Below, one piece after another: positions 1 to 7,012 of a stretch of DNA of 13,977 bases; position 1 is the stretch's first letter, and each line of letters begins with the position of its first letter. The notes below the pieces were generated by a model. The model worked only from the letters and a program-made list of their open reading frames with translations. It was not told where the DNA came from and did not search any database. Both the position numbers and the translations under genes were made by a program. Origin of the DNA: a bacterium (lineage in GTDB: Bacteria; Actinomycetota; Acidimicrobiia; Spongiisociales; UBA11373); assembly GCA_013202595.1 (NCBI GenBank), contig JABMPV010000103.1:1-13977 (forward strand), written 5' to 3'.

Positions 1-1151
1 CCGTCGTAATTGCAGGTGATCGTGCCGGCGCCGATGTTGGATCCTTCACCGATCGACGCGTCGCCGATGTACGAGAGGTGAGGCACCTTCGCCCCCGGCC
101 CGACGTCGGTGTTCTTGGTCTCGACGAAAGTCCCGGCCTTCGACCCCGGTGCCAGGCGGGTGCCCGGTCGCAGCGACGCAAAGGGGCCGACCTCGACGTC
201 ATCGCCCACCTCTGCACCCCGCAGCACCGAGTACCAGACCCGACTGCCGGCGCCGACGCTGCTGTCGACTGCAAACACTTCCGGGCCGATCTCAGCCCCG
301 GCCCCGATGCTGGTGTCGCCGTGCAGGTACACCCCGGGATGGATTCGGGCCCCGGGGGCCACATCGACACCCGCATCGATGTATACCCGGGACGGGTCCA
401 ACATCCACACACCGGCCAGCATGAGATCCCGATTGATCCGGCTGCGCATCTCCTCGTTGACGGCGGCCAACTGATCGTGGGAGTTGATCCCCTGAACGTC
501 GACAGGGTCGGCTGCAGCAACTGCACGCACCTCGCCATCTGAGAGGGCGCCGATGGTGTCGGTGAGGTAGTACTCACCGAGAGCGTTCTCGTTGGTGAGA
601 CGATCGAGTGCCCCCTTGAGTGCCGCACCATCGAATGCGTAGATAGACACCCCGACCTCGGTGATGGAGCGCTGCTCGTCGTCGGCGTCACCTTCTTCGA
701 TGATGCCGCGCACCCGGTCGCCATCACGGAGGATGCGGCCGTATCCAAAGGGTTCCGGCATCACCGTGGTGAGAAGGGTGGCGTCTGCGCCATGATGAGC
801 CGCCACCATCGCCTGCAGTGACTCGGGCCTCACCAGAGGAGCGTCGCCGGGAACCACCACGATGGTGTCGCCGGCTACGTCGCCCATGGCTTCGAGCGCC
901 ACCATCACTGCGTGACCGGTGCCGTTCTGCGGATCCTGGACGACGGTCCGCACGGCTGCGGGGAGTGCGTCGCTCACCTCGTCGGCACCATGGCCGATCA
1001 CCACGACGATTTCGGAGGGATCCAGGGCCGACACGGACTCGACGACCCAGGAGACGATCGGCCGTCCTGCGACGCGATGCAGCACCTTGGGGAGATCAGA
1101 CTTCATCCTGGTGCCTTTGCCGGCAGCCAGGACGATCACTCGCAGGCTCAT
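1..1151 (-). CDS. glmU: GlmU, bifunctional UDP-GlcNAc pyrophosphorylase / GlcN-1-P acetyltransferase (3' end outside window)
   Basis: GlmU makes UDP-N-acetylglucosamine for peptidoglycan in the cytoplasm: its C-terminal domain acetylates glucosamine-1-phosphate and its N-terminal domain transfers UMP from UTP. The visible 383 codons begin MSLRVIVLAAGKGTRMKSDL, which holds the nucleotide-binding loop (LAAGKGTRMK, about residues 8-17), followed by QNGTGHA and GDAPLV of the uridyltransferase domain. From about residue 250 the chain becomes a left-handed beta-helix with hexapeptide repeats, including RPGTRL, FVETKN and HLSYIGDASIG. It leaves the window at TITCNYDG, a conserved acetyltransferase motif. 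GlmU is usually about 450-490 residues, so roughly 70-100 C-terminal residues are missing at the window edge; this is not a truncation of the gene. An AGGAG-type ribosome binding site lies about 10 bases before the ATG. It lies 27 bases downstream of tRNA-Gln and may be co-transcribed with it. Confidence 0.97.
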   Translation of the reverse strand, partial: MSLRVIVLAAGKGTRMKSDLPKVLHRVAGRPIVSWVVESVSALDPSEIVVVIGHGADEVSDALPAAVRTVVQDPQNGTGHAVMVALEAMGDVAGDTIVVVPGDAPLVRPESLQAMVAAHHGADATLLTTVMPEPFGYGRILRDGDRVRGIIEEGDADDEQRSITEVGVSIYAFDGAALKGALDRLTNENALGEYYLTDTIGALSDGEVRAVAAADPVDVQGINSHDQLAAVNEEMRSRINRDLMLAGVWMLDPSRVYIDAGVDVAPGARIHPGVYLHGDTSIGAGAEIGPEVFAVDSSVGAGSRVWYSVLRGAEVGDDVEVGPFASLRPGTRLAPGSKAGTFVETKNTDVGPGAKVPHLSYIGDASIGEGSNIGAGTITCNYD

Positions 1152-1178
1152 GACAACGCTGCTCCTCGTGGTGGGCCG

Positions 1179-1253
1179 TGGCTGGGGGGACAGGGCTCGA
1201 ACCCGTTCTTCGGGGACCAAAACCCCGCGTGCTGCCGATTACACCACCCCCCA
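1179..1253 (-). tRNA. tRNA-Gln(TTG), CCA end encoded
   Basis: The minus strand folds into a complete cloverleaf. The acceptor stem is TGGGGGG with CCCCCCA, followed by discriminator G and an encoded CCA (1179-1181). The anticodon stem CGGGG/CCCCG encloses the loop TTTTGGT, giving anticodon TTG (glutamine). The T arm is ACGGG-TTCGAGC-CCTGT. The U1-A72 first pair is typical of glutamine tRNAs. It sits between ispE and glmU on the same strand; the length is 72 bases without CCA. Confidence 0.96.
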
Positions 1254-1266
1254 TGGGGTGGAGAGC

Positions 1267-1272
1267 AGTGTA
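1267..1272 (-). promoter_or_regulatory. Putative -10 box of tRNA-Gln
   Basis: The minus strand reads GGTACACTGC here. TACACT matches the TANNNT -10 pattern and ends 13 bases before the mature tRNA 5' end, so a start site about 6-7 bases upstream of the tRNA would fit. No convincing -35 box is seen. Related hexamers lie upstream of metG, the bL37-like gene and the HELIH lipoprotein. Confidence 0.4.
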
Positions 1273-1302
1273 CCGCCGGGGACCGGAACGCCTTCCCGCT
1301 CC

Positions 1303-2142
1303 TCAGCCCAGGCGCCACCCCACCCTCACCGGCCTGCAGGCCCGGGCAGCGCGCATCGATCCCGCCGAGGCTGCCGCCTCCGTGGCCTCGTCGAGCGTCG
1401 GGAAGTAGCCGAACAGCGACGAGCCGCTTCCCGACATCGCCACGGGGACCCCCCACCTGGTGCGCAGGTCGGCGATCGTGTCTCCGAGATCGGGCGCCAG
1501 CGAGAGAGCGGCCGGGGTCAGATCGTTGGAGAGAGGCCCATGGTCACGCAATCCGACAGGGAGGGAACGGCCATCGATACCCACAACCGACGGTCCATCC
1601 ATCTCATCCCACCGGCGATACACATCCGGAGTCGACAGCCGGATCCGGGGGACGACGACGGCCAGAGCGAAGTCCGCCGGGGCGAGGGCATCGCCGACGA
1701 TCTCGCCGTACCCCTCGATCCAGCGGCTTCCGCCGGCGAGGCAGAAGGGCACATCGGCACCGAGAGCGGGCGCCAGGGCATCGCGATCACCGGTGTCGAG
1801 GCCCATCGCCCGGGCCGCCAGTACCAGGGCTGTGGCGGCGTCGGCGCTCCCCCCACCCAATCCGGCCGCAGCAGGAATCTGCTTGTCCAGCATCAGAGCG
1901 AACGGGTCGCGACGCTCCGCCGCCCGCCTCACGGCATCCAGCGCCCGCCACGCGAGATTGGATTCATCGGCAGGAGCGTCACCCGTCACGGCGAACGCAT
2001 CGCCATCATCGGCCCGTTCGAGCTCCAGCATGTCTGCCCAGTCGATCGACTGCACCAGCGATCGCAGCGGGTGCATGCCCGTGGCGTCGGCGGATCGGAC
2101 CGCCAGGCTCAGGTTCACCTTGGCGAATGCCTCAGCCTTCAT
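1303..2142 (-). CDS. ispE: IspE, 4-diphosphocytidyl-2-C-methyl-D-erythritol kinase
   Basis: IspE phosphorylates the 2-hydroxyl of CDP-methylerythritol with ATP, a step of the MEP isoprenoid pathway in the cytoplasm. The 279-residue product has the GHMP-kinase layout: an N-terminal AFAKVNLSL strand with the conserved lysine (residues 5-13), the glycine-rich ATP loop PAAAGLGGGSADAA (about 90-103), and a C-terminal MSGSGSSLFGYF motif. The length is close to the family norm of about 280-310. The ATG lies inside the end of rsmA (11-base overlap, ATGAAGGCTGA) with GGGGTGAG just upstream, so translation is probably coupled. ispE next to rsmA is a common actinobacterial arrangement. tRNA-Gln follows after about 50 bases. 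Confidence 0.96.
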   Translation of the reverse strand: MKAEAFAKVNLSLAVRSADATGMHPLRSLVQSIDWADMLELERADDGDAFAVTGDAPADESNLAWRALDAVRRAAERRDPFALMLDKQIPAAAGLGGGSADAATALVLAARAMGLDTGDRDALAPALGADVPFCLAGGSRWIEGYGEIVGDALAPADFALAVVVPRIRLSTPDVYRRWDEMDGPSVVGIDGRSLPVGLRDHGPLSNDLTPAALSLAPDLGDTIADLRTRWGVPVAMSGSGSSLFGYFPTLDEATEAAASAGSMRAARACRPVRVGWRLG

Positions 2143-2956
2143 GGCTCACCCCGGCGAGCCGCAGCCAGTCGGCAGGAGCCAGGTCCTCGGCCCGGGCCGT
2201 CGGGTCGATGCCTGCCGCCTCGAGCGCCTCTATCGGATCATCGAGGATGGCCGACAGTGACGACCTGACCATTTTGCGCCGCTGGCCGAACGCTGTCGAA
2301 GCCAGGGCAATGGCGACCTCCGTTCCGGCAGCCGCAGGAACCCTCTCGATGATTGCCACGGCCGACTCCACAGTGGGACGGGGATAGAACACCGACGCAG
2401 GCACCCGCATGGCCACTCGCACCGTGCCGTGCAATCCGGCGACGACAGAGGGGATCCCGTATACCTTCGATCCGGGTGAAGCGGCCAGACGGTCGACCGC
2501 CTCACGCTGCAGCATCACGACGAAGCGCTCCACGGTTGGCGCAGTGCGCAGCAGATCGAGCACCAACGGCGTTCCGACGTTGTAGGGAAGATTGGCGACG
2601 ACCACCCAGGGGTCCCCCGCCACCAATTCGTGGAGATCGACCACAGTGGCGTCCTCGAAGCGGAGATCGACCCCCGTGACGCCGGCAAGGGTCGCCGCCA
2701 GGACAGGTCGCAGCCGCTCGTCGATCTCGAAGGCCAGCACCGACGCGCCAACCGCCGCCAGCGCTCTCGTGAGGGTGCCGGCACCCGATCCGATCTCGAG
2801 CACGCGATCACCAGGGCCCACTCCGGAGACTTCGACGATCTTGCGCGTGGTGTTGGGGTCGATCAGGAAGTTCTGGCCGTAGCGCTTGGTCGGAGACACC
2901 CCGTGTTCGTCGAGCAGGCGAGCAGTCGCAGAACGGCCGAGTGGGCCATCAGACAC
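2132..2956 (-). CDS. rsmA: RsmA (KsgA), 16S rRNA dimethyladenosine transferase
   Basis: RsmA dimethylates the two adjacent adenosines of the 3'-terminal hairpin of 16S rRNA (A1518/A1519 in E. coli numbering) using S-adenosylmethionine, late in 30S assembly. The 274 residues contain the family entry motif KRYGQNFLID (24-33), the AdoMet-binding loop LEIGSGAGTLT (53-63), the acidic ribose-binding strand FEID (76-79) and the catalytic motif NLPYNV (122-127). The chosen start is GTG (GTGTCTGA), whose last bases are the stop of tatD, giving an 8-base overlap; an ATG seven bases further on is out of frame. The 3' end overlaps ispE. In mycobacteria rpfB lies between tatD and this gene; here there is no room for it. 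Confidence 0.96.
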   Translation of the reverse strand: MSDGPLGRSATARLLDEHGVSPTKRYGQNFLIDPNTTRKIVEVSGVGPGDRVLEIGSGAGTLTRALAAVGASVLAFEIDERLRPVLAATLAGVTGVDLRFEDATVVDLHELVAGDPWVVVANLPYNVGTPLVLDLLRTAPTVERFVVMLQREAVDRLAASPGSKVYGIPSVVAGLHGTVRVAMRVPASVFYPRPTVESAVAIIERVPAAAGTEVAIALASTAFGQRRKMVRSSLSAILDDPIEALEAAGIDPTARAEDLAPADWLRLAGVSHEG

Positions 2957-3704
2957 GGCGGAACAGCCTCGTGGCGGTTGCGGTGGTCAGCGCGGCAACC
3001 TCATCGACCGGAAGGCCCCAGACGCCGGCGAGTGCCTCGCCGACTTTGGCGACATTGGCCGGTTGGTTCTCGGCGCGCCGATTCGGGGGTGGAGTCAGAA
3101 AGGGGGTATCGGTCTCCACCATGGTGCGATCCGACGGTGCTTCGGCAGCAGCACGTCGCACCGTGTCACCGCCCTCGAAGGTGATCGGGCCGGCAAACGA
3201 GAACGTGACACCGAGGTCGCGAAAACGCCTGGTCCATTTGGGACCGCCCGTCCAGCAATGCAGGATGACTTCGGGCCCGCCACCGGCAGCCTCGATGATG
3301 TCGTGGACGTCTGTGAATGCATCGCGACAGTGCACGATCATCGGCTTGCCGAGATCCGCCGCCAGGGCCAACTGGTCGGTGAAGGCCGCGATCTGTTCCT
3401 CACGGGGCGACAGGTTCCTGTAGAAATCGAGGCCGATCTCTCCGATCGCCACTGCGTCCACAGCCAGTTCGGCAATCCGATCCCGCTCCTCCGGCCACCG
3501 GGAGGCATCGTGAGGGTGAAGGCCCGCCGCGTAGAACACCCTGCCGGGATGCTGCCCGGCGAGGCGAGCGGCGGATTCGGTCCCATCGGCATCGGTGCCG
3601 GGGCAGACGACCCACTCGACACCGGCTTCAGCGGCGCGGTCCAGGGACTCGGCGGGATCGGCTCCGGCGAGGTGGAGATGGCAGTGGCTGTCGACCCAGG
3701 TCAC
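2949..3704 (-). CDS. tatD: TatD-family metal-dependent DNase / hydrolase
   Basis: TatD-family enzymes are TIM-barrel metallohydrolases with 3'-5' exonuclease activity in characterised members; the in vivo substrate in actinobacteria is less certain. With the GTG at 3704 the product is 251 residues, the usual length, and begins VTWVDSHCHLHL. It keeps the metal ligands expected of the family: HxH (H7, H9), E89 in GEIGLDFY, H125 in HCRDA, H149 in HCW, and D199 in ETDTPFL. The start was chosen because GTG overlaps the metG stop as GTGA. An in-frame ATG at 3773 would add a 23-residue arginine/proline-rich leader read from inside metG and is unlikely. The 3' end overlaps rsmA by 8 bases. Confidence 0.94.
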   Translation of the reverse strand: MTWVDSHCHLHLAGADPAESLDRAAEAGVEWVVCPGTDADGTESAARLAGQHPGRVFYAAGLHPHDASRWPEERDRIAELAVDAVAIGEIGLDFYRNLSPREEQIAAFTDQLALAADLGKPMIVHCRDAFTDVHDIIEAAGGGPEVILHCWTGGPKWTRRFRDLGVTFSFAGPITFEGGDTVRRAAAEAPSDRTMVETDTPFLTPPPNRRAENQPANVAKVGEALAGVWGLPVDEVAALTTATATRLFRRV

Positions 3705-5221
3705 GCCTCGATCCTGGGGAAGAGGGCGTCGCCCTTGTGGACGGTGGTCTCCGGGAACGTCCCGAAAACGCATCTGTCGGCGAACGCCGGGGCGTCCGGC
3801 TCACCGGGCAGACCGAGCTTGTCCCACAGGCGGCGGGCGGCACCCGGCATCACAGGGGACACCAGGATGGCCCCGATGCGGAGCGCTTCGAGACATGCAT
3901 TGAGGATCTGATCGAGCCGCTCGGCCTGATCGGGGTCCTTGGCCACCTTCCACGGTGCAGTCATCTCGAGATAGGCATTGGACGCCCTGAACAGCAGCCA
4001 GATCCCTTCGAGGGCCTGCTTGGATCTGAAGTCCTCGAATTCGGCCATCGCCGCCACGGCCTCGACGGCGGCGGATCGCAGAGGCTGCTCCTCGGGGCCG
4101 TCTGCCGGGCTGACGGCGGGAACCCTGCCGTCACGGAACTTCTCACACAGATTGAGCACACGACTGGCCAGGTTGCCGAAATCATTGGCGAGATCGGCGT
4201 TGTAGCGGTCGACCATCCCCTCCCATGAGAAGTTGCCGTCGGGGCCGAACGAGACGTCGCGCAGGAAGTGATATCGATACCCGTCGGCTCCAAATGTCTC
4301 GACGAGTTCCTCGGGCAGGATCTGCGTTGCGTTGGACTTGGACATCTTGGTGCCGCCCACCAGCAGCCAGCCGTGGGCGGCGATCCTCTCGGGCAGCGGG
4401 AGACCGGCAGACATCAGCATCGCCGGCCAGTAGACGGCATGGAACCTGATGATGTCCTTGCCCACGAGATGCGCCGATGCAGGCCACTGTGTGGCGAACC
4501 GTTCGGGGTCATCGGCGTACCCGGCGGCCGAGACGTAATTGATCAGCGCATCGAACCAGACATACGCGACCTGCGACTCGTCCCACGGCAGCGGGATTCC
4601 CCAGGTGAGCGACGACCGGCTCATCGAGATGTCGTCCACGCCGTGCTCGAGGAAGCCGACGACTTCGTTGCGCCGCTCGACGGGTGTGATGAAACCCGGG
4701 TTGGCTTCGATATGGGCCAGTAGTGGATCGACGTACCTGGACAGCGCGAAGAACCAGTTCTCCTCGGCGTGGACGTCGACCGGGCGCATGTGGACGGGGC
4801 AGTTGCCGTCGACCAGTTCGTCTTCTATGTAGTAGGCCTCGCATCTCACGCAATACGGGCCTTCGTAGCGGCTGAGATAGACGTCGCCGTTGTCGTACAT
4901 CTTCTGCAGGAGGGAGCGCACGGTTGCGCGGTGGCGCTCCTCGGTGGTGCGGATGAAGCCGTCGAAGCCCATGTCGAGCAGCTCCCACGCCTCGTGGAAA
5001 CGGCCAACGATGTGATCGACCCAATCCTGAGGCTCCATGCCGTTCTCCTCGGCAGCCTTCTGGATCTTGAGTCCGTACTCGTCGACGCCGGTGAGAGAGA
5101 ACGTCTCCTCACCCTTGAGGCGGAAGTACCTGGCCACGGCATCAGCTACGAGCGTGGTGTACGCAGTGCCGATGTGGGGCCTGTCGTTGGGGTAGTAGAT
5201 CGGTGTTGTGAGGTATTTCAT
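3701..5221 (-). CDS. metG: MetG, methionyl-tRNA synthetase
   Basis: MetG charges tRNA-Met with methionine using ATP. The 506-residue class I synthetase has the HIGH-type motif PHIG (15-18) following TTPIYYPNDR, the catalytic KMSKS (292-296), and a zinc knuckle in the connective domain built from C124, C127, C141 and H144 (CVRC ... CPVH). The C-terminal EMAPII-like dimerisation domain of longer MetG proteins is absent, as in other short actinobacterial forms. The ATG at 5221 is preceded by GGAGAGCTG, a good ribosome binding site. An upstream in-frame start at 5353 would add 44 residues unlike the family. tatD begins inside the stop codon. The gene heads the minus-strand block and diverges from the AbrB-type regulator. 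Confidence 0.97.
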   Translation of the reverse strand: MKYLTTPIYYPNDRPHIGTAYTTLVADAVARYFRLKGEETFSLTGVDEYGLKIQKAAEENGMEPQDWVDHIVGRFHEAWELLDMGFDGFIRTTEERHRATVRSLLQKMYDNGDVYLSRYEGPYCVRCEAYYIEDELVDGNCPVHMRPVDVHAEENWFFALSRYVDPLLAHIEANPGFITPVERRNEVVGFLEHGVDDISMSRSSLTWGIPLPWDESQVAYVWFDALINYVSAAGYADDPERFATQWPASAHLVGKDIIRFHAVYWPAMLMSAGLPLPERIAAHGWLLVGGTKMSKSNATQILPEELVETFGADGYRYHFLRDVSFGPDGNFSWEGMVDRYNADLANDFGNLASRVLNLCEKFRDGRVPAVSPADGPEEQPLRSAAVEAVAAMAEFEDFRSKQALEGIWLLFRASNAYLEMTAPWKVAKDPDQAERLDQILNACLEALRIGAILVSPVMPGAARRLWDKLGLPGEPDAPAFADRCVFGTFPETTVHKGDALFPRIEA

Positions 5222-5243
5222 CAGCTCTCCGAAGCCGCCGGTC

Positions 5244-5249
5244 AGCGTA
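5244..5249 (-). promoter_or_regulatory. Putative -10 box of metG
   Basis: The minus strand reads GGCTACGCTGAC. TACGCT ends 22 bases before the metG ATG, which would give a short leader still containing the GGAGAG ribosome binding site. The hexamer plus following G is identical to those at the bL37-like gene and the HELIH lipoprotein. No good -35 box is visible. Confidence 0.35.
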
Positions 5250-5273
5250 GCCGGTGCCGGAAGTCGCAGGCAC

Positions 5274-5303
5274 CTGACATGATCTGGATGACTCCTGTAT
5301 GCT
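5274..5303 (+). promoter_or_regulatory. Putative promoter of the AbrB-type regulator
   Basis: CTGACA (5274-5279) and TATGCT (5298-5303) are separated by 18 bases and resemble -35 and -10 boxes. Transcription from here would give a leader of about 75 bases before the ATG at 5387. It lies in the 165-base space shared with metG, so the two divergent genes could be co-regulated. Confidence 0.35.
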
Positions 5304-5386
5304 CGCAGTGGTTCCGAATGCTGCGCGCCGTCACGTTCGGTACTCGGCGCCATGGGACATATTCACGTTGCACATCTGGAGGTGCA

Positions 5387-5620
5387 ATGGACACCGGAAT
5401 CGTCCGAAAGATCGACGACCTCGGTCGGATCGTGTTGCCTGCGGAGACCCGCCGGCTCTTCAACATCCGTGAGGGCGACGAGCTTTCGATCTCCGTCGAT
5501 GGGGACATGATCCTCATCCGAAAACTCGAAGACACCTGCACGTTCTGTGGCAGCACCAAAGACGTCTCTGCCTTCAAGGGCAAAGGCCTCTGCGTGCGCT
5601 GCCGCTCTCAGATCGGCTGA
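5387..5620 (+). CDS. AbrB/SpoVT-type DNA-binding regulator with a C-terminal zinc ribbon
   Basis: AbrB-family proteins are small swapped-hairpin dimers that bind DNA and act as transition-state or global regulators. The 77 residues start MDTGIVRKIDDLGRIVLPAE, a clear AbrB N-terminal beta-strand pattern, continue with TRRLFNIREGDELSI, and end with two CxxC pairs (C51/C54 and C69/C72) that should bind one zinc ion. AbrB-like proteins with this cysteine tail are known in actinobacteria and Firmicutes. The ATG is preceded by GGAGGTG (5378-5384), the strongest ribosome binding site in the window; a longer reading frame extends upstream through metG antisense and is not real. It converges on rsmI with only 10 bases between stop codons and no visible terminator. 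Its target genes cannot be told from sequence. Confidence 0.9.
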   Translation: MDTGIVRKIDDLGRIVLPAETRRLFNIREGDELSISVDGDMILIRKLEDTCTFCGSTKDVSAFKGKGLCVRCRSQIG

Positions 5621-5630
5621 TCGGGTCGGC

Positions 5631-6470
5631 TCACTCGTCGCCGGGGTCGGATTCGGCGACAGTGGCCTCATAGAGAGACCGGCGCGACACACCGGTCTCT
5701 TCGGCGATCCTTCTTACAGCCCGGCTGGGTGACACACCGTCGGCAACCAGTGTCCTGACCCGCTCAATCGCATCGTCCAGGCTGGGAGCCGGCAGGGCAC
5801 CCCCCTCCAGGACGAGGGTCACCTCGCCCTTGACCCGCCGATCGGCCCAATGAGCCGGTGCATCGGCAAGGGTGCCCTTCCACACCTCCTCGTGGAGTTT
5901 CGTGAGTTCCCGGCACACGACGACGCGCCGCTCGGGGCCCAGGGCACGGGCCAGGTCGGCCAGATCGCCGGCCAGGCGGTTCGGCGAGCAGAACAGCACC
6001 GTGGTCCGCTCCTCCGTGACGAGGCTCCCGATGCGGTCGCTGCGCCGGCCTCCGCTCCTCGGCAAGAACCCCTCGAAGACAAAGCGGTCGGTTGGCAATC
6101 CCGAAACGGAAGCCGCGAGTGTTACCGCGCTCGGCCCCGGGATTCCGGTAACCACTGCACCCGCGGCCTCAGCTGCCCTGACGGCCGACATGCCGGGATC
6201 GGCGATGGCCGGCGTGCCTGCGTCACTGACGAGGGCGATCGTCTCTCCCGCCTCCAGGCGAGCGCGCACTTCCTCACTCCTCGCCTCCTCATTGCCCACG
6301 AAGTACGACCGCACCGTGGCCGTCACTCCCAGGTGATCCAGCAGGATGCGGACCCTGCGAGTGTCCTCGGCGTACACCACGTCGGCCTCGGCGAGCGCGG
6401 CACCCAGGCGGGGAGACGTATCCCCGAGATTGCCGATCGGTCCGGCACAGAGAATCAGCTTTCCAGGCAC
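5631..6470 (-). CDS. rsmI: RsmI, 16S rRNA 2'-O-methyltransferase
   Basis: RsmI methylates the ribose 2'-OH of C1402 in 16S rRNA (E. coli numbering) with AdoMet, tuning the ribosomal P site. The 279-residue product starts at GTG (MPGKLILCAGPIGNLGD) and shows the tetrapyrrole-methylase-like fold signatures: CAGPIGNLGD (8-17), YAEDTRR (33-39), VSDAGTPAIADPG (81-93) and IPGPSAV (110-116). The C-terminal part (about 230-270) contains a helix-turn-helix-like segment ending in RRSLYEA. The start lies 16 bases inside the end of the upstream DUF192-like gene; no strong ribosome binding site is seen, so translation may depend on coupling. RsmI lies near metG in other actinobacteria too. Confidence 0.94.
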   Translation of the reverse strand: MPGKLILCAGPIGNLGDTSPRLGAALAEADVVYAEDTRRVRILLDHLGVTATVRSYFVGNEEARSEEVRARLEAGETIALVSDAGTPAIADPGMSAVRAAEAAGAVVTGIPGPSAVTLAASVSGLPTDRFVFEGFLPRSGGRRSDRIGSLVTEERTTVLFCSPNRLAGDLADLARALGPERRVVVCRELTKLHEEVWKGTLADAPAHWADRRVKGEVTLVLEGGALPAPSLDDAIERVRTLVADGVSPSRAVRRIAEETGVSRRSLYEATVAESDPGDE

Positions 6471-6793
6471 CCGGCGAGCATAGGCACCACGAGGAGGCGC
6501 CTCCCCGGTACAGGGAGAGACTCTCCCGGGATGGTCTCGAGGATCCAGCCTGCAGACCCGGTCAGGAGCACTCGCCCGGGGTCGAGTCGCATCACATGGA
6601 GCACGGTCCCCGCGGTGTCGATCAGCGCGATCCCGAGTGCCACCCTCATCGTCAGCGAGTGCACCGACCGCGTGGCGACCAGCAGGCCCACGCCGTCCGG
6701 AGCCGGCGCCAACCCGCGCCGCCGATCCCGGAACGAGGCGGCGACCAGGACCGGCCCGCTCCGCCATCCCCCGACGGGATCGCGGAGGTCCAC
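6455..6793 (-). CDS. Short DUF192-like protein
   Basis: This 112-residue protein of unknown function resembles the short actinobacterial form of the DUF192 family. The recognisable core is RSVHSLTMRV (42-51), then ALIDTAGTVLHVMRLDPGR (56-74) and GWILE (82-86), matching the DUF192 pattern of a VHSFxMRF-like segment, a hydrophobic strand ending in D-x-x-G, and a V/I-L-E strand. I chose the GTG at 6793 because GGGGAG lies four bases upstream. An ATG at 6835 in the same frame would overlap the start codon of the divergent bL37-like gene and has no ribosome binding site. The 3' end overlaps rsmI by 16 bases, so the two form an operon. There is no signal peptide, unlike many longer DUF192 proteins. 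Confidence 0.68.
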   Translation of the reverse strand: MDLRDPVGGWRSGPVLVAASFRDRRRGLAPAPDGVGLLVATRSVHSLTMRVALGIALIDTAGTVLHVMRLDPGRVLLTGSAGWILETIPGESLPVPGRRLLVVPMLAGCLES

Positions 6794-6795
6794 AA

Positions 6796-6824
6796 TTCTC
6801 CCCGCCGATCGGCCCTGGTACGCT
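6796..6824 (+). promoter_or_regulatory. Putative promoter of the bL37-like gene (leaderless)
   Basis: TACGCT (6819-6824) is a TANNNT -10 box nine bases before the ATG at 6834, and TTCTCC (6796-6801) sits 17 bases upstream as a weak -35. There is no Shine-Dalgarno sequence between box and ATG, so the transcript is probably leaderless or has only a 1-3 base leader. Confidence 0.45.
6798..6803 (-). promoter_or_regulatory. Ribosome binding site deciding the DUF192-like start
   Basis: GGGGAG followed by AATT and GTG on the minus strand favours the GTG at 6793 over the upstream ATG at 6835. The site overlaps the possible -35 region of the divergent bL37-like gene. Confidence 0.5.
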
Positions 6825-6833
6825 GCCCTCCTC

Positions 6834-6917
6834 ATGGCCAACGCAAAACGACGCAAGCGCTTGCTCCGCCGCCGCAAGGCGAACCACGGCCGCAAGCCCA
6901 ACGCCGGCCGGGGCTAG
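6834..6917 (+). CDS. 27-residue basic protein resembling 50S ribosomal protein bL37
   Basis: The 27-residue product starts MANAKRRKRLLRRRK and ends KANHGRKPNAGRG. About half its residues are lysine or arginine. The C-terminal half closely resembles the ANHGKRPNA ending of bL37, the roughly 24-residue protein found in mycobacterial 50S subunits and annotated across actinobacteria; this is from memory of that family, not a search. Such proteins bind rRNA in the large subunit. A -10 box nine bases before the ATG and a hairpin with a T tract over the stop codon give it its own transcription unit. It diverges from the DUF192-like/rsmI operon. Its size means automatic gene callers may miss it. The alternative is a chance basic peptide, which the ANHG(R/K)(K/R)PNA match makes unlikely. 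Confidence 0.8.
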   Translation: MANAKRRKRLLRRRKANHGRKPNAGRG

Positions 6918-6933
6918 TAGGGCCCGGCGTTTT
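6902..6933 (+). terminator. Intrinsic terminator overlapping the bL37-like stop codon
   Basis: CGCCGGCC (6902-6909) pairs with GGCCCGGCG (6921-6929) with one bulged base, with a loop of about 11 bases that contains the TAG stop, followed by TTTT (6930-6933). The stem is GC-rich and the T run is short. It would end a monocistronic bL37-like transcript. Confidence 0.5.
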
Positions 6934-7012
6934 CGGACGTCTCCTGCATGACCCTCTCCGGTGGTTTTGGCGCGCCCGGATAACGTAGATCACGGCGCTG
7001 CCCGGGTCCAGG

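Noticed and set aside
912..2387. Long open plus-strand frames opposite glmU, tRNA-Gln, ispE and rsmA
   Set aside because: They run antisense to well-recognised genes and even through a tRNA; their products are arginine/proline-rich without any domain. High GC makes such open antisense frames common.
3705..3773. ATG start for tatD inside metG
   Set aside because: It would add a 23-residue arginine/proline-rich leader; the GTG in the GTGA overlap gives the normal TatD N-terminus.
5222..5353. N-terminal extension of metG to an upstream ATG
   Set aside because: The 44 extra residues are unlike the family; the ATG at 5221 has a good ribosome binding site and starts directly at the conserved fold.
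5850..6917. Plus-strand frame of about 355 codons ending in the bL37-like peptide
   Set aside because: Most of it is antisense to rsmI and the DUF192-like gene. Only the last 27 codons have their own start, promoter and family resemblance.
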